Assembly (NCBI RefSeq): GCF_042678485.1
Contig: NZ_JBHTKR010000004.1
Location: 310,001 to 374,000, forward strand
Source of the DNA: Seohaeicola saemankumensis
GTDB lineage: Bacteria > Pseudomonadota > Alphaproteobacteria > Rhodobacterales > Rhodobacteraceae
DNA: 64,000 nt
Direction of reading: 5' to 3'
Shown: in pieces, positions 44,653-52,884 of the stretch
How positions within the stretch are numbered: position 1 is the stretch's first letter
Layout of the letters: each line of letters opens with the position of its first letter
Translations under genes and position numbers: made by a program
Notes under the pieces: generated by a model
Told to the model about the DNA's origin: nothing
Database searches by the model: none
What the model saw: only the letters and a program-made list of their open reading frames with translations

Positions 44653-45467
44653 GCTGTCCGTGCTGCGGCCTGTTCGTCGCGTTGCTGGGCCAGACTGTTG
44701 CGCTTGGTGATGATCGACGCGGTGACAACCCCGATCGTGACGATCGCGATCATGATCGTCGACAGCGCGTTGATCTCGGGTGAAACACCCAGGCGCACAG
44801 CCGAGAAAATCCTGATCGGCAAGGTCGTGGCCGAGGGTCCCGCCGTGAAGGATGCGATCACCAGATCGTCCAGGGACAGCGTGAACGCCAGAAGCCAGCC
44901 GGAAATCACCGCTGGCGCGATGATCGGCAGAGTCACGAGGCGGAAGGCATCGAATGGCGTGCAGCCAAGATCAAGTGCCGCTTCTTCCAGCGACTTGTCG
45001 AAACTGACAAGACGCGATGAAACCACGACCGAAACGAAGCACATCGAAAAGGTGGTATGCGCCAGTACGATGGTGAAGATACCGCGATCCAGCCCGATCC
45101 CGATGAACAGCAGCAAAAGGGAAAGGCCGGTTATCACCTCGGGCATCACAAGTGGGGCATAGATCATGCCCGAAAACACGGTGCGGCCCATGAAACGACC
45201 ACCGCGGACAAGAACATAGGCCCCCATCGTGCCCAGCACCGTCGCAATCGTGGAAGAGGCCACTGCAACCTGAACCGTGACCCAGGCTGCATCAAGAAAG
45301 GACTCGTTCTGCAACAGGGTTCCGTACCACTGGGTCGAAAATCCCGCCCAGACCGTGACCAGGCGCGATGCGTTGAAGCTGTAGATGATCAGGATGATCA
45401 TCGGCAGATAAAGGAACGCGAAGCCCAGGGTCAGGGATGTGGCGTTGAACCAGGAAAACCGCCTCAT
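44649..45467 (-). CDS. potI: Putrescine-type ABC transporter permease (PotI-like)
   Basis: A 272-residue inner-membrane permease with six helices and the EAA loop EEAALDLGCTPFDAFRLVTL, which contacts the ATPase. The frame is open from 45596, but the ATG at 45467 (MRRFSWFNATSLTLGFAFLY) overlaps the PotH stop by ATGA and gives the normal length. The C-terminal tail is Gln/Arg/Ala-rich. It works with PotH as the membrane channel of the first polyamine transporter. Confidence 0.9.
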   Translation of the reverse strand: MRRFSWFNATSLTLGFAFLYLPMIILIIYSFNASRLVTVWAGFSTQWYGTLLQNESFLDAAWVTVQVAVASSTIATVLGTMGAYVLVRGGRFMGRTVFSGMIYAPLVMPEVITGLSLLLLFIGIGLDRGIFTIVLAHTTFSMCFVSVVVSSRLVSFDKSLEEAALDLGCTPFDAFRLVTLPIIAPAVISGWLLAFTLSLDDLVIASFTAGPSATTLPIRIFSAVRLGVSPEINALSTIMIAIVTIGVVTASIITKRNSLAQQRDEQAAARTA

Positions 45468-46354
45468 TGGTCCATCTCCCGCTGCTTTTGCTCGTTGCGC
45501 TGGAACAGCACGATGGGAACGACCAGGATCAGCAGCAGGATCACCGCCACCGCCGAGGCCACCGGCCAGTCGCGGTTCGAGAAGAACTCCTCCCATAGAA
45601 CCTTGCCGATCATCAGCGTGTCAGACCCGCCCAGCAGCGAGGGGATGACGAACTCACCCAGCGCCGGGATGAAAACAAGGAAACAGCCGGCGATGATGCC
45701 CGACTTCGACAGCGGCACGGTGATCAGCCAGAAGGCCGAAAGCCGCGAACAGCCCAGATCCTCCGCTGCTTCCAGAAGCGACCCATCCATCTTTTCAAGG
45801 GCCGAGTAGATCGGCAGGATCATGAAGGGAAGGTAGGTATAGACGATCCCGATATAGACGGCGGTGTTGGTGTTCAGGATGGTCAGCGGGGTCGAGATGA
45901 TGCCGGTCCAGAGCAGGAACTGGTTCAGAAAGCCTTCGTTCGACAGGATCCCGATCCAGGAATAGACGCGGATCAGGAAGCTGGTCCAGAAAGGCAGGAT
46001 AACCAACAGCAGCAGCGTCGCGCGCCATTCATCGGGGGCCTGTGCCATGCCATAGGCAATCGGATAGCCCACCAAAAGCGTCAGAACGGTCGAAATCGCC
46101 GCGATCTGAAGCGACGACACATAGGCCTTCCAGTAAAGCGGGTCCTGAGTCAGGAAGGTAAAGTTTTCAAAATCAAGCTGGGACAGGAAGCTCTTGAACC
46201 CATCCCACCCCGCAGACAGGTCCAGTTGCGGCGTATAGGGCGGAATCGACAGCGCGATATCCGACAGCGAGATCTTCAGCACGATAAGGAAAGGCACAAG
46301 GAAAAGTGCCAGAAGCCACAGATATGGTACCGCGATGAGGATGAAACGCCGCAT
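45464..46354 (-). CDS. potH: Putrescine-type ABC transporter permease (PotH-like)
   Basis: A 296-residue permease with six helices, N-terminal LIAVPYLWLLALFLVPFLIV and the EAA motif LLEAAEDLGCSRLSAFWLIT. A short periplasmic insert after helix 1 (IPPYTPQLDLSAGWDG) is typical of PotH/PotB. It starts 4 bases after the ATPase stop and ends overlapping PotI, so the three membrane-complex genes are tightly coupled. Confidence 0.9.
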   Translation of the reverse strand: MRRFILIAVPYLWLLALFLVPFLIVLKISLSDIALSIPPYTPQLDLSAGWDGFKSFLSQLDFENFTFLTQDPLYWKAYVSSLQIAAISTVLTLLVGYPIAYGMAQAPDEWRATLLLLVILPFWTSFLIRVYSWIGILSNEGFLNQFLLWTGIISTPLTILNTNTAVYIGIVYTYLPFMILPIYSALEKMDGSLLEAAEDLGCSRLSAFWLITVPLSKSGIIAGCFLVFIPALGEFVIPSLLGGSDTLMIGKVLWEEFFSNRDWPVASAVAVILLLILVVPIVLFQRNEQKQREMDQ

Positions 46355-46358
46355 CGCC

Positions 46359-47483
46359 TCAGCTCTCCAGAACGACGGCGGCGGTGTCCGTCCATGACAG
46401 CCAGACGCGGTCTTCCCAGGTGAAGCTGCGCCGTGACAGGCGACGGGTATTGGCGGCCTGCGCCTTGATCATCTGACCGTTGCCAAGCTTGACGTGATAG
46501 GTCGAGATGTTGCCCAGATAAGCGATGTCGATGATCTGACCTTCGACCGCGTTCGCCATGTCATCGGGACGGTCGGCGGAAATCGCGACCTTCTCGGGGC
46601 GGATCGCAATGTGACAACGCTGCCCATCGGAAAAGCTGCTGGGCGTCTTGGCGACAAAGGGTTCCTGACCCTCGGCCCATGCAATGCGATATCCGTCACC
46701 CTCGCGGGTGGCGGAACCGTCGATGATGTTCACCTCGCCGATGAAATCCGCGACATAGACGCAATTGGGCGCCTCGTAGATCTGTGCCGGGGTCGCCACC
46801 TGGATGATGCGCCCCTCGTCCATCACCGCAACGCGGCTGGACACGGTCATCGCCTCTTCCTGGTCATGCGTCACGATCACGAAGGTGGTGCCGGTCTTTT
46901 CCTGGATATCCATCAGCTCGAACTGAGTGTCCTGACGCAACTTCTTGTCCAGCGCGCCCAGCGGTTCATCCAGCAAAAGAAGCTTCGGTGCCTTGGCTAG
47001 GCTGCGCGCCAGCGCCACACGTTGCCGCTGTCCACCGGAAATCTGGTGCGGCTTGCGCTTGGCGAATTTCACCAACCGGGTCAGGCGCAGCATCTCGTCT
47101 ACGCGCGCCTCTATCTCGGCCTTGGGTTTGCCTTCACGCTTCAGGCCGAAGGCGATGTTTTCCCAGACGCTCAGATGCGGAAACAGGGCGTATGACTGGA
47201 ACATCATGTTCACGGCCCGCTTGTTGGGCGGAACATTCGCCATGTCTTGTCCGGCGATCAGGATCTGGCCTTCGGTCACGTTCTCGAAACCGGCCAGCAT
47301 CCGCATCAGGGTTGTCTTGCCGCAGCCGGACGGACCCAACAGCGAGAAGAATTCCTTCTCGTAGATATCCTGGGTCAGGTTCTCGATGGCTGTGAAATCT
47401 CCGAACCGCTTGGTGACGTTCCGGAACTGGATGAGAGGCTTTGCCTGCGGATCATCCCATGGGGCGAAGACGGTCTGTGCCAT
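46359..47483 (-). CDS. potG: Putrescine-type ABC transporter ATP-binding protein (PotG-like)
   Basis: A 374-residue ATPase with Walker A LLGPSGCGKTTLMRML, Q-loop VNMMFQSYALFPHL, signature HQISGGQRQRVALARSL, Walker B LLLLDEPLGALDKKL and H-loop FVIVTHDQEEAMTVS. The C-terminal TOBE domain (CHIAIRPEKVAISAD) is where PotG/PotA proteins are tuned by substrate. It follows potF after a strong hairpin (47510-47536), which probably lowers its level relative to the binding protein. Confidence 0.92.
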   Translation of the reverse strand: MAQTVFAPWDDPQAKPLIQFRNVTKRFGDFTAIENLTQDIYEKEFFSLLGPSGCGKTTLMRMLAGFENVTEGQILIAGQDMANVPPNKRAVNMMFQSYALFPHLSVWENIAFGLKREGKPKAEIEARVDEMLRLTRLVKFAKRKPHQISGGQRQRVALARSLAKAPKLLLLDEPLGALDKKLRQDTQFELMDIQEKTGTTFVIVTHDQEEAMTVSSRVAVMDEGRIIQVATPAQIYEAPNCVYVADFIGEVNIIDGSATREGDGYRIAWAEGQEPFVAKTPSSFSDGQRCHIAIRPEKVAISADRPDDMANAVEGQIIDIAYLGNISTYHVKLGNGQMIKAQAANTRRLSRRSFTWEDRVWLSWTDTAAVVLES

Positions 47484-47509
47484 GCCGATCCCTGTCCTTT
47501 ATTATAAAC

Positions 47510-47536
47510 GGACCCGCGCAGATGTTGCGCGGGTCC
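47510..47536 (-). terminator. Attenuating hairpin between potF and potG
   Basis: GGACCCGCGC (47510-47519) pairs perfectly with GCGCGGGTCC (47527-47536) around a 7-base loop. On the minus strand it comes 13 bases after the potF stop and is followed by GTTTATAATAAAGG, only partly T-rich. It can act as a partial terminator or as a 3' shield of the potF message. Confidence 0.7.
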
Positions 47537-47549
47537 ATGGTTTCGGGTC

Positions 47550-48635
47550 TCAGGTGCCCGATTTGATCTTGGTCCACATACGGGTCACGGTACGCTGTAC
47601 GCCTGCATCCCAGGGTGTGGTTGTGAACAGGTTGTTCAGAGCCTCTTCCGAGGGGTAGATCGCCGGATCGCCAATCACGTCCTCAGCCAGGAATTCCTGC
47701 GAGGCAAGGTTTCCGTTGGCGTAGTAGACATAGTTCGATGCGGCGGCCATGTTCTGCGCATCCATGATGAAGTTCAGGAATGCGTGCGCGCCTTCCACAT
47801 TGGGCGCGTCGACGGGTATCGCCATCTGGTCGAACCACATCTGCGCGCCTTCCTTGGGCGCGTTATACGCAACTTCAACGCCATTCTCGGCCTCTGCGGC
47901 ACGGTCACGGGCCTGCAGGATGTCACCTGACCAGCCGACCGCCACGCAGATGTCTCCATTGGCCAGCGCGTTGATGTATTCGCTGCTGTGGAACTTCTGG
48001 ATATAGGGACGGATCGCCATGAAGACCGGCTCGGTCTTCGCGATAACCTCGGGGTCATGGCTGTTTGGGTCTTCGCCCAGGAACTTCAGCGCGGCCGGGA
48101 TCATTTCTGCCGGTGCGTCCAGCATCATGATGCCGCATGCGGCCAGCTTTTCAGCGTTGGCGGGGTCGAAAACCAGCGACAGGCTGTCGATCGGCGCATC
48201 CGCACCCAGGATCTCGGTGACCTTGCCGACGTTCACGCCGATGCCGGTCGTGCCCCACATGTAGTTGATGGAATAGGCGTTGTCCGGGTCGTACTGTTCG
48301 GTCCGCGATGACACGACATCCCACATGTTCGACAGGTTCGGCAGCTTGGATTTGTCCAGCTGCTGGAACGCACCCGCCTGGATCTGACGCTGCAGGAAGG
48401 TCCCCGAGGGCACGACAACGTCATAGCCCGAACCGCCGGCCAGCAGCTTGGTTTCCAGAACTTCGTTGCTGTCGAAAACGTCATAGATCAGCTTGAGCCC
48501 GGTTTCGGTCTCGAACTTGGCCAGCAGCTCTTCGTCGATATAATCGGACCAGTTATACACACGGACTTCTTGTGCCGCGGCAGCCCCTGCCATGAGCGCG
48601 ATTGTTGCAGTCATGGTCAGCAGTTGATGTCTCAT
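47550..48635 (-). CDS. potF: Putrescine-type periplasmic binding protein (PotF-like)
   Basis: A 361-residue secreted binding protein with signal peptide (LLTMTATIALMAGAAAAQ) and the family core VRVYNWSDYIDEELLAKFE, GSGYDVVVPSGTFLQRQIQA, YMWGTTGIGVNVGKV and CVAVGWSGDILQARDRA. The Trp/Ser/Asp pattern fits PotF and SpuD-type putrescine binders. GGGAG is 7 bases before the ATG. It is first gene of the potF-G-H-I-oxidase operon, divergent from a GntR regulator. Confidence 0.92.
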   Translation of the reverse strand: MRHQLLTMTATIALMAGAAAAQEVRVYNWSDYIDEELLAKFETETGLKLIYDVFDSNEVLETKLLAGGSGYDVVVPSGTFLQRQIQAGAFQQLDKSKLPNLSNMWDVVSSRTEQYDPDNAYSINYMWGTTGIGVNVGKVTEILGADAPIDSLSLVFDPANAEKLAACGIMMLDAPAEMIPAALKFLGEDPNSHDPEVIAKTEPVFMAIRPYIQKFHSSEYINALANGDICVAVGWSGDILQARDRAAEAENGVEVAYNAPKEGAQMWFDQMAIPVDAPNVEGAHAFLNFIMDAQNMAAASNYVYYANGNLASQEFLAEDVIGDPAIYPSEEALNNLFTTTPWDAGVQRTVTRMWTKIKSGT

Positions 48636-48745
48636 CAGGTAACTCCCTATGGTGGATACGAGGATCTTCTGTCCCTTTTACGGAATTTGATCAAACTTTC
48701 TGCCGTATGGCAATATGGTAATATTTTCATGACCTCGTTAAACTC

Positions 48746-48762
48746 GCAAGACGATGTCTTGC
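48746..48762. promoter_or_regulatory. 7-base palindrome before the first GntR gene
   Basis: GCAAGAC (48746-48752) and GTCTTGC (48756-48762) are perfectly symmetric around GAT, 24 bases before the chosen GntR start. It may be an autoregulatory operator. Its place also argues against the earlier ATG at 48729, which would put it inside the coding region. Confidence 0.4.
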
Positions 48763-48785
48763 AGTACCGCGGGGAAAGCGGCGAA

Positions 48786-49481
48786 ATGGATGATGGTGCC
48801 CGAAAAATGAACACCTTGGCGGAAGCGTCCGTGAACCCCCCCGCGCATGAGGTGATCTATCGCAAACTGCGCGAGCAGATCCTTTTCGGAGAGATCGCGC
48901 CGGGGCAGGCGTTGACGATCCAGGGACTGGCCGATCGGTTGAACGCGGGAATGACCCCGGTCCGCGAGGCGATCCGGCGCCTGACAGCCGAAGGCGCGCT
49001 TGTTTTCCAAGGCAATCGCAGGGTTTGTGTGCCGCAATTGACGGCTGCCAATATATCAGAAATTATTTATGCAAGACAATGGCTTGAGTCGCATCTTGGG
49101 CTGCGCGCCACAGAGCGTGCAGGCGCCGCGGACCTGATGCACCTGACCGAGATCGACAGCGACCTTGACCGTGCCATAGCCGCGGGTGATTTGCGCGCCT
49201 ATCTGGAAAACAACTATCGTTTTCATGCCACGCTCTATGGTCTGGCAGAGGCGCCCATTCTCGCGGAAATGGCCGAAAGGCTGTGGTTGCGTTTCGGACC
49301 CTCACTACGCGTGGTGATAGGCCGGATCGGTACCCAGAACCTGCCTGACAAACACAAGGACATGCTGGAATGCATCCGGACAGGTGATTCCGAGGGGGCG
49401 GCAAGAGCCATGCGGGAGGATATGCTTCAGGGAATGGAGCAGATCCGCGAAATGCTTGACCTTGACCATCCGCAAGACTGA
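48786..49481 (+). CDS. GntR/FCD-family regulator of the first polyamine locus
   Basis: A 231-residue regulator. The N-terminal winged helix (EVIYRKLREQILFGEIAPGQ, LADRLNAGMTPVREAIRRL, EGALVFQGNRRVCVPQL) is typical GntR. The C-terminal FCD domain is all-helical with metal/ligand residues (EIDSDLDRAI, YRFHATLYGLA, HKDMLECIRTGDSEGA). The ATG at 48786 has GGGGAAAG upstream; 48729 and 48807 are alternatives. It lies between the divergent potF operon and the aminotransferase gene, so it probably senses an amine and controls both. Confidence 0.82.
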   Translation: MDDGARKMNTLAEASVNPPAHEVIYRKLREQILFGEIAPGQALTIQGLADRLNAGMTPVREAIRRLTAEGALVFQGNRRVCVPQLTAANISEIIYARQWLESHLGLRATERAGAADLMHLTEIDSDLDRAIAAGDLRAYLENNYRFHATLYGLAEAPILAEMAERLWLRFGPSLRVVIGRIGTQNLPDKHKDMLECIRTGDSEGAARAMREDMLQGMEQIREMLDLDHPQD

Positions 49482-49583
49482 TTCGATTGACACTCTGAAA
49501 TTTGATCATATTGTTGGCCTGGCAGGGGAGTCGCCTTTCAGCGGCCTTCCCCCAATCATTCCAAGACCAGCAAGAGGCCCGTC

Positions 49584-50981
49584 ATGACCGTGATCACCAA
49601 TCATATGCCCACGCAGGAATTGCAGGCCCTCGACGCGGCGCATCACATGCATCCTTTCTCGACGCAGGATGCGCTGGCCAAACGCGGGGCCCGTGTCATC
49701 ACCCGCGCCGACGGCGTCTGGATCACCGATAGTGACGGCAACCGCATCATCGACGGCATGGCAGGGCTGTGGTGTGTGAACGTGGGTTACGGGCGCGATC
49801 GCCTGGCCGATGTTGCCTCGCGCCAGATGAAGGAACTGCCCTATTACAACACCTTCTTCATGACGACCCACGTCCCTGCCATCGCACTGAGCCAGAAACT
49901 GGCCGAAGTGGCGCCAGGCGACCTCAATCATGTGTTTTACGCCGGATCAGGGTCTGAAGCGAATGATACCAACATTCGCATGGTGCGGACCTATTGGGCG
50001 CAGAAGGGCAAGCCTGACAAGAAGGTCATCATCAGCCGCAAGAACGCCTATCACGGATCGACCATGGCAGGCGCATCGCTGGGTGGCATGTCGGGCATGC
50101 ACGCGCAGGGCGGCCTGCCGATCCCCGATATCCACCATATCGACCAACCCAACTGGTGGGCCGAAGGCGGAGATATGTCACCCGAAGAATTCGGATTGGA
50201 ACGCGCGCGGCAGCTGGAGCAGGCGATCCATGATCTGGGCGAGGACCGCGTCGCCGCCTTCATCGCCGAGCCTGTTCAGGGCGCCGGCGGCGTGATCGTG
50301 GCGCCAGACACCTATTGGCCGGAAATCCAGCGCATTTGCGACAAGTACGAGATCCTGCTGATTGCGGATGAGGTGATCTGCGGTTTCGGGCGTACCGGCA
50401 ACTGGTTCGGCAGCCAGACCCTGAACATCCGGCCCCATATCATGACCATCGCCAAGGGGCTATCATCCGGTTATCAGCCCATCGGCGGCTCGATCGTCTG
50501 TGACGAGGTTGCCGAAGTGATCGGCGCCTGCGAGTTCAACCACGGCTATACCTACGCCGCCCATCCCGTGGCCGCGGCCGTCGCGCTGGAGAACCTCAAC
50601 ATCATCGAGGAAGAAGGCATCATCGAACACGTGAGGACCGATATCGGACCCTACATGAAGGAACTCTGGACCGGCTTGATGGATCACCCGCTGGTGGGCG
50701 AGGCCAAGATCGTCGGCATGATGGGGTCCATCGCGCTGACCCCGCACAAGGAAAGCCGGGCCAGGTTTGCGGCTGAAGCCGGCACCATTGGCTACATCAC
50801 CCGCGAGCGGTGCTTTGCCAACAATCTGGTCATGCGCCATGTGGGCGACCGGATGATCATCAGCCCGCCGCTGGTGATGACCCGGGACGAGGCCGATATC
50901 CTGATCGAGCGTGCCCGCAAGTCCCTGGACGAGGCCTATCGCCAGATCAAGGATGAGGGTCTGCTGGTTGCGGCCAGCTGA
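49584..50981 (+). CDS. Class-III aminotransferase, probably amine (putrescine)-pyruvate type
   Basis: A 465-residue PLP enzyme of the SpuC/omega-aminotransferase group. N-terminal HHMHPFSTQDALAKRGARVI, then GLWCVNVGYGRDRLADVASR, YAGSGSEANDTNIRMVRTYW, LIADEVICGFGRTGNWFGSQ and the PLP lysine in TIAKGLSSGYQPIGG. The setting beside potFGHI, a PuuB-like oxidase and a GntR regulator makes putrescine or another diamine the likely amino donor, but taurine or beta-alanine cannot be excluded. Ribosome site AAGAGG is just upstream. Confidence 0.85.
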   Translation: MTVITNHMPTQELQALDAAHHMHPFSTQDALAKRGARVITRADGVWITDSDGNRIIDGMAGLWCVNVGYGRDRLADVASRQMKELPYYNTFFMTTHVPAIALSQKLAEVAPGDLNHVFYAGSGSEANDTNIRMVRTYWAQKGKPDKKVIISRKNAYHGSTMAGASLGGMSGMHAQGGLPIPDIHHIDQPNWWAEGGDMSPEEFGLERARQLEQAIHDLGEDRVAAFIAEPVQGAGGVIVAPDTYWPEIQRICDKYEILLIADEVICGFGRTGNWFGSQTLNIRPHIMTIAKGLSSGYQPIGGSIVCDEVAEVIGACEFNHGYTYAAHPVAAAVALENLNIIEEEGIIEHVRTDIGPYMKELWTGLMDHPLVGEAKIVGMMGSIALTPHKESRARFAAEAGTIGYITRERCFANNLVMRHVGDRMIISPPLVMTRDEADILIERARKSLDEAYRQIKDEGLLVAAS

Positions 50982-50997
50982 ACCCATTTAGATACTG

Positions 50998-51030
50998 ATC
51001 CGGCCTGATTGCGCGGTGCACGGGCCGGAT
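50998..51030. terminator. Hairpin between convergent aminotransferase and GntR genes
   Basis: ATCCGGCC (50998-51005) pairs perfectly with GGCCGGAT (51023-51030) around a 17-base loop. It is immediately followed by the TGGATATTT motif described at 51032. Confidence 0.65.
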
Positions 51031-51031
51031 T

Positions 51032-51053
51032 TGGATATTTGAAGCAAGAAGAA
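51032..51053 (+). repeat. Intergenic motif TGGATATTT-nnn-GCAAGAAGAA, copy 1
   Basis: TGGATATTT followed by GAA and GCAAGAAGAA, directly after a hairpin. The same order (hairpin, CGGTGCA nearby, TGGATATTT, three bases, GCAAGAAGAA) occurs at 61199-61243. This recurrence suggests a dispersed post-gene element of this bacterial group. Confidence 0.5.
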
Positions 51054-51065
51054 CCTGACGTGCTG

Positions 51066-51725
51066 TCAGGTCAGCGCCGCATTCACGCGTGCGATGCACA
51101 GCGAGATATGCGCGCGCCGCACATCCGCGGCGGCCTGGGGATCACGGGCCTGAAGCGCCTGCAGGCTGTCGCGCAGTTCGGACACGAAGATCGCGGTTTC
51201 CTCGGTCAGATCCAGATGCGACGTAGTCTTGAGCCATATCCGGGCTGTGCGGTAATAAAGTCGTTCCGATGTGTCGCGCAGCGCCTCGTTCAGTGTCAAC
51301 GACGTGCCGAAATGGAAATATTCCATGTTCAGCCGCGCCAGAGAACGCACCTCGGGGTTGGTCAGAAGCGCCTCTCCGCGCAGCAGGAAGTCATGGGCCT
51401 TGGCCACGATCTCATTGGTGATCGGCACCGGGGACAGCCGCCCCACCAGTCCTGCCAGTTCGCGGCGCAGATCATAGGTTCGCGCCATCTCACCGGGGTC
51501 GACATCGGTGACGATCGTGCCGACACCATGCTGCGAGATAACCAACCCCTCATCCTCGAGGCGGGCCAGAACCCGGCGCAGCGGCGTGCGGGAGGTTCCG
51601 AATTCAGCCGCGAGGGCCTCTTCCGACAGGCGCGTTCCGGGGGGATGATCAAGCAGGCAGATCCGCGTGCGCAGCGCGTCATGCAAACGCAGAAAACGGG
51701 CGCGCGCATCGGGCTGGTCAGACAT
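51066..51725 (-). CDS. GntR/FCD-family regulator of the second catabolic locus
   Basis: A 219-residue regulator with an N-terminal winged helix (LSEEALAAEFGTSRTPLRRVL, LEDEGLVISQHGVGTIVTDV) and a helical FCD-type domain (YDLRRELAGLVGRLSP, YFHFGTSLTLNEALRDT, ISLCIARVNAAL). It is the last gene of the M24-ArgE-GntR operon, overlapping argE by 8 bases. It likely controls the divergent promoter region at 54081-54271, where two TTGTGCACA(A/T) palindromes lie. Confidence 0.83.
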   Translation of the reverse strand: MSDQPDARARFLRLHDALRTRICLLDHPPGTRLSEEALAAEFGTSRTPLRRVLARLEDEGLVISQHGVGTIVTDVDPGEMARTYDLRRELAGLVGRLSPVPITNEIVAKAHDFLLRGEALLTNPEVRSLARLNMEYFHFGTSLTLNEALRDTSERLYYRTARIWLKTTSHLDLTEETAIFVSELRDSLQALQARDPQAAADVRRAHISLCIARVNAALT

Positions 51726-52884
51726 GACGGGTCAGCCTTTCGCCAAGGCCCTGCAGCATCGACAAGCACTGATCCAGCTGAGACAGAGCCACATATTCGT
51801 CCGCCTTATGCGCTTGCTCGATGCTGCCGGGCCCGCACAGGACAGCGGACATGCCCATTTGCTGGAACAATCCCGCCTCTGTGCCGAAAGCCACGACATC
51901 CGCGCCATTCGCCCCGGTCAGCTCTGCCACCAGACGGCGGGCGGCATTCTCCTCCATCGGTTCAAGCCCGCAAACCTCGCCGATGACATAGGTCGTGATC
52001 CCGGCATCCGGGCAGATCGCCTGCATCTGAGGCAGCAGCACATCGTTGCAATAGGCTGCCAGATCCTCGCGGACGAATGCAGCGTCGCTGTCTTGCACCG
52101 GGCGCATTTCCCAGTCCAGCTCGGCCCGGCCGGCGATGACGTTATGCGCTACACCGCCTGACAGGCGGCCCACGTTGATCGTGGTCCAGGGCGGTTCGAA
52201 CCTGCCACCCACGGGCGCCCGGTGACGCAGCTGGTGGCGCAACTCCATGAGCCGCGCGACATAGCTTACCGCATATTCGACAGCATTGACGCCCCGGTCC
52301 GGGTTGGATCCGTGGCCTTCCAGCCCCCGGAATTCGACGGTGTATTCGCAACAGCCCTTGTGGCCTTCGATGATCCGCATCTCTGTGGGTTCTCCGACGA
52401 TCACCATGGCAGGGCGGATACCGCGGGCCTGCAGGGCCGGAACAAGCGAACGCGCGCCCAGGCAGCCCACCTCTTCGTCATAGGTGAAGGCGAAATGGAT
52501 CGGACGCGAAAGGTTGCGTGCGGCATAGTCGGGCGCCATCGCCAGGGCCGCCGCGATGAACCCTTTCATGTCGCAGGTGCCGCGGCCAAAGAGCCGGCCA
52601 TCCCGTTCGACCATCCGGAACGGATCGCTTGACCAATCCTGATCTGCGACCGGGACGACATCGGAATGGCCGGACAGGACGATCCCGCCCTCCCGGTCCG
52701 GACCGATCGTGGCGAAAAGATTGGCCTTCGTGCCGGTCTCGTCATGGAACAGATCGACGCGCGCGCCCGCATCCAGCAAGATGTTGGCCATGTGGTCGAT
52801 CATGTCCAGGTTGCTGTCAGCCGAGATTGTCGGAAAGCCGATCAGATCACCAAGAATGGCCTGTGTCAGGGTCACATCCGTCAT
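51718..52884 (-). CDS. ArgE-like M20 deacetylase
   Basis: A 388-residue zinc-dependent amidohydrolase of the acetylornithine deacetylase group. Metal ligands are in IVLSGHSDVVPV, RLFGRGTCDMKGFIAAAL, TYDEEVGCLGARSLVP and GTEAGLFQQMG. The dimerisation domain includes EYTVEFRGLEGHGSNPDRGV. ArgE removes acetyl from N-acetylornithine. Here it is coupled (ATGA) to an ectoine-hydrolase-like gene, so N-acetyl-diaminobutyrate or a similar acyl-diamine is a plausible substrate in place of the usual DoeB. That substrate is inferred from context only. Confidence 0.85.
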   Translation of the reverse strand: MTDVTLTQAILGDLIGFPTISADSNLDMIDHMANILLDAGARVDLFHDETGTKANLFATIGPDREGGIVLSGHSDVVPVADQDWSSDPFRMVERDGRLFGRGTCDMKGFIAAALAMAPDYAARNLSRPIHFAFTYDEEVGCLGARSLVPALQARGIRPAMVIVGEPTEMRIIEGHKGCCEYTVEFRGLEGHGSNPDRGVNAVEYAVSYVARLMELRHQLRHRAPVGGRFEPPWTTINVGRLSGGVAHNVIAGRAELDWEMRPVQDSDAAFVREDLAAYCNDVLLPQMQAICPDAGITTYVIGEVCGLEPMEENAARRLVAELTGANGADVVAFGTEAGLFQQMGMSAVLCGPGSIEQAHKADEYVALSQLDQCLSMLQGLGERLTRHV

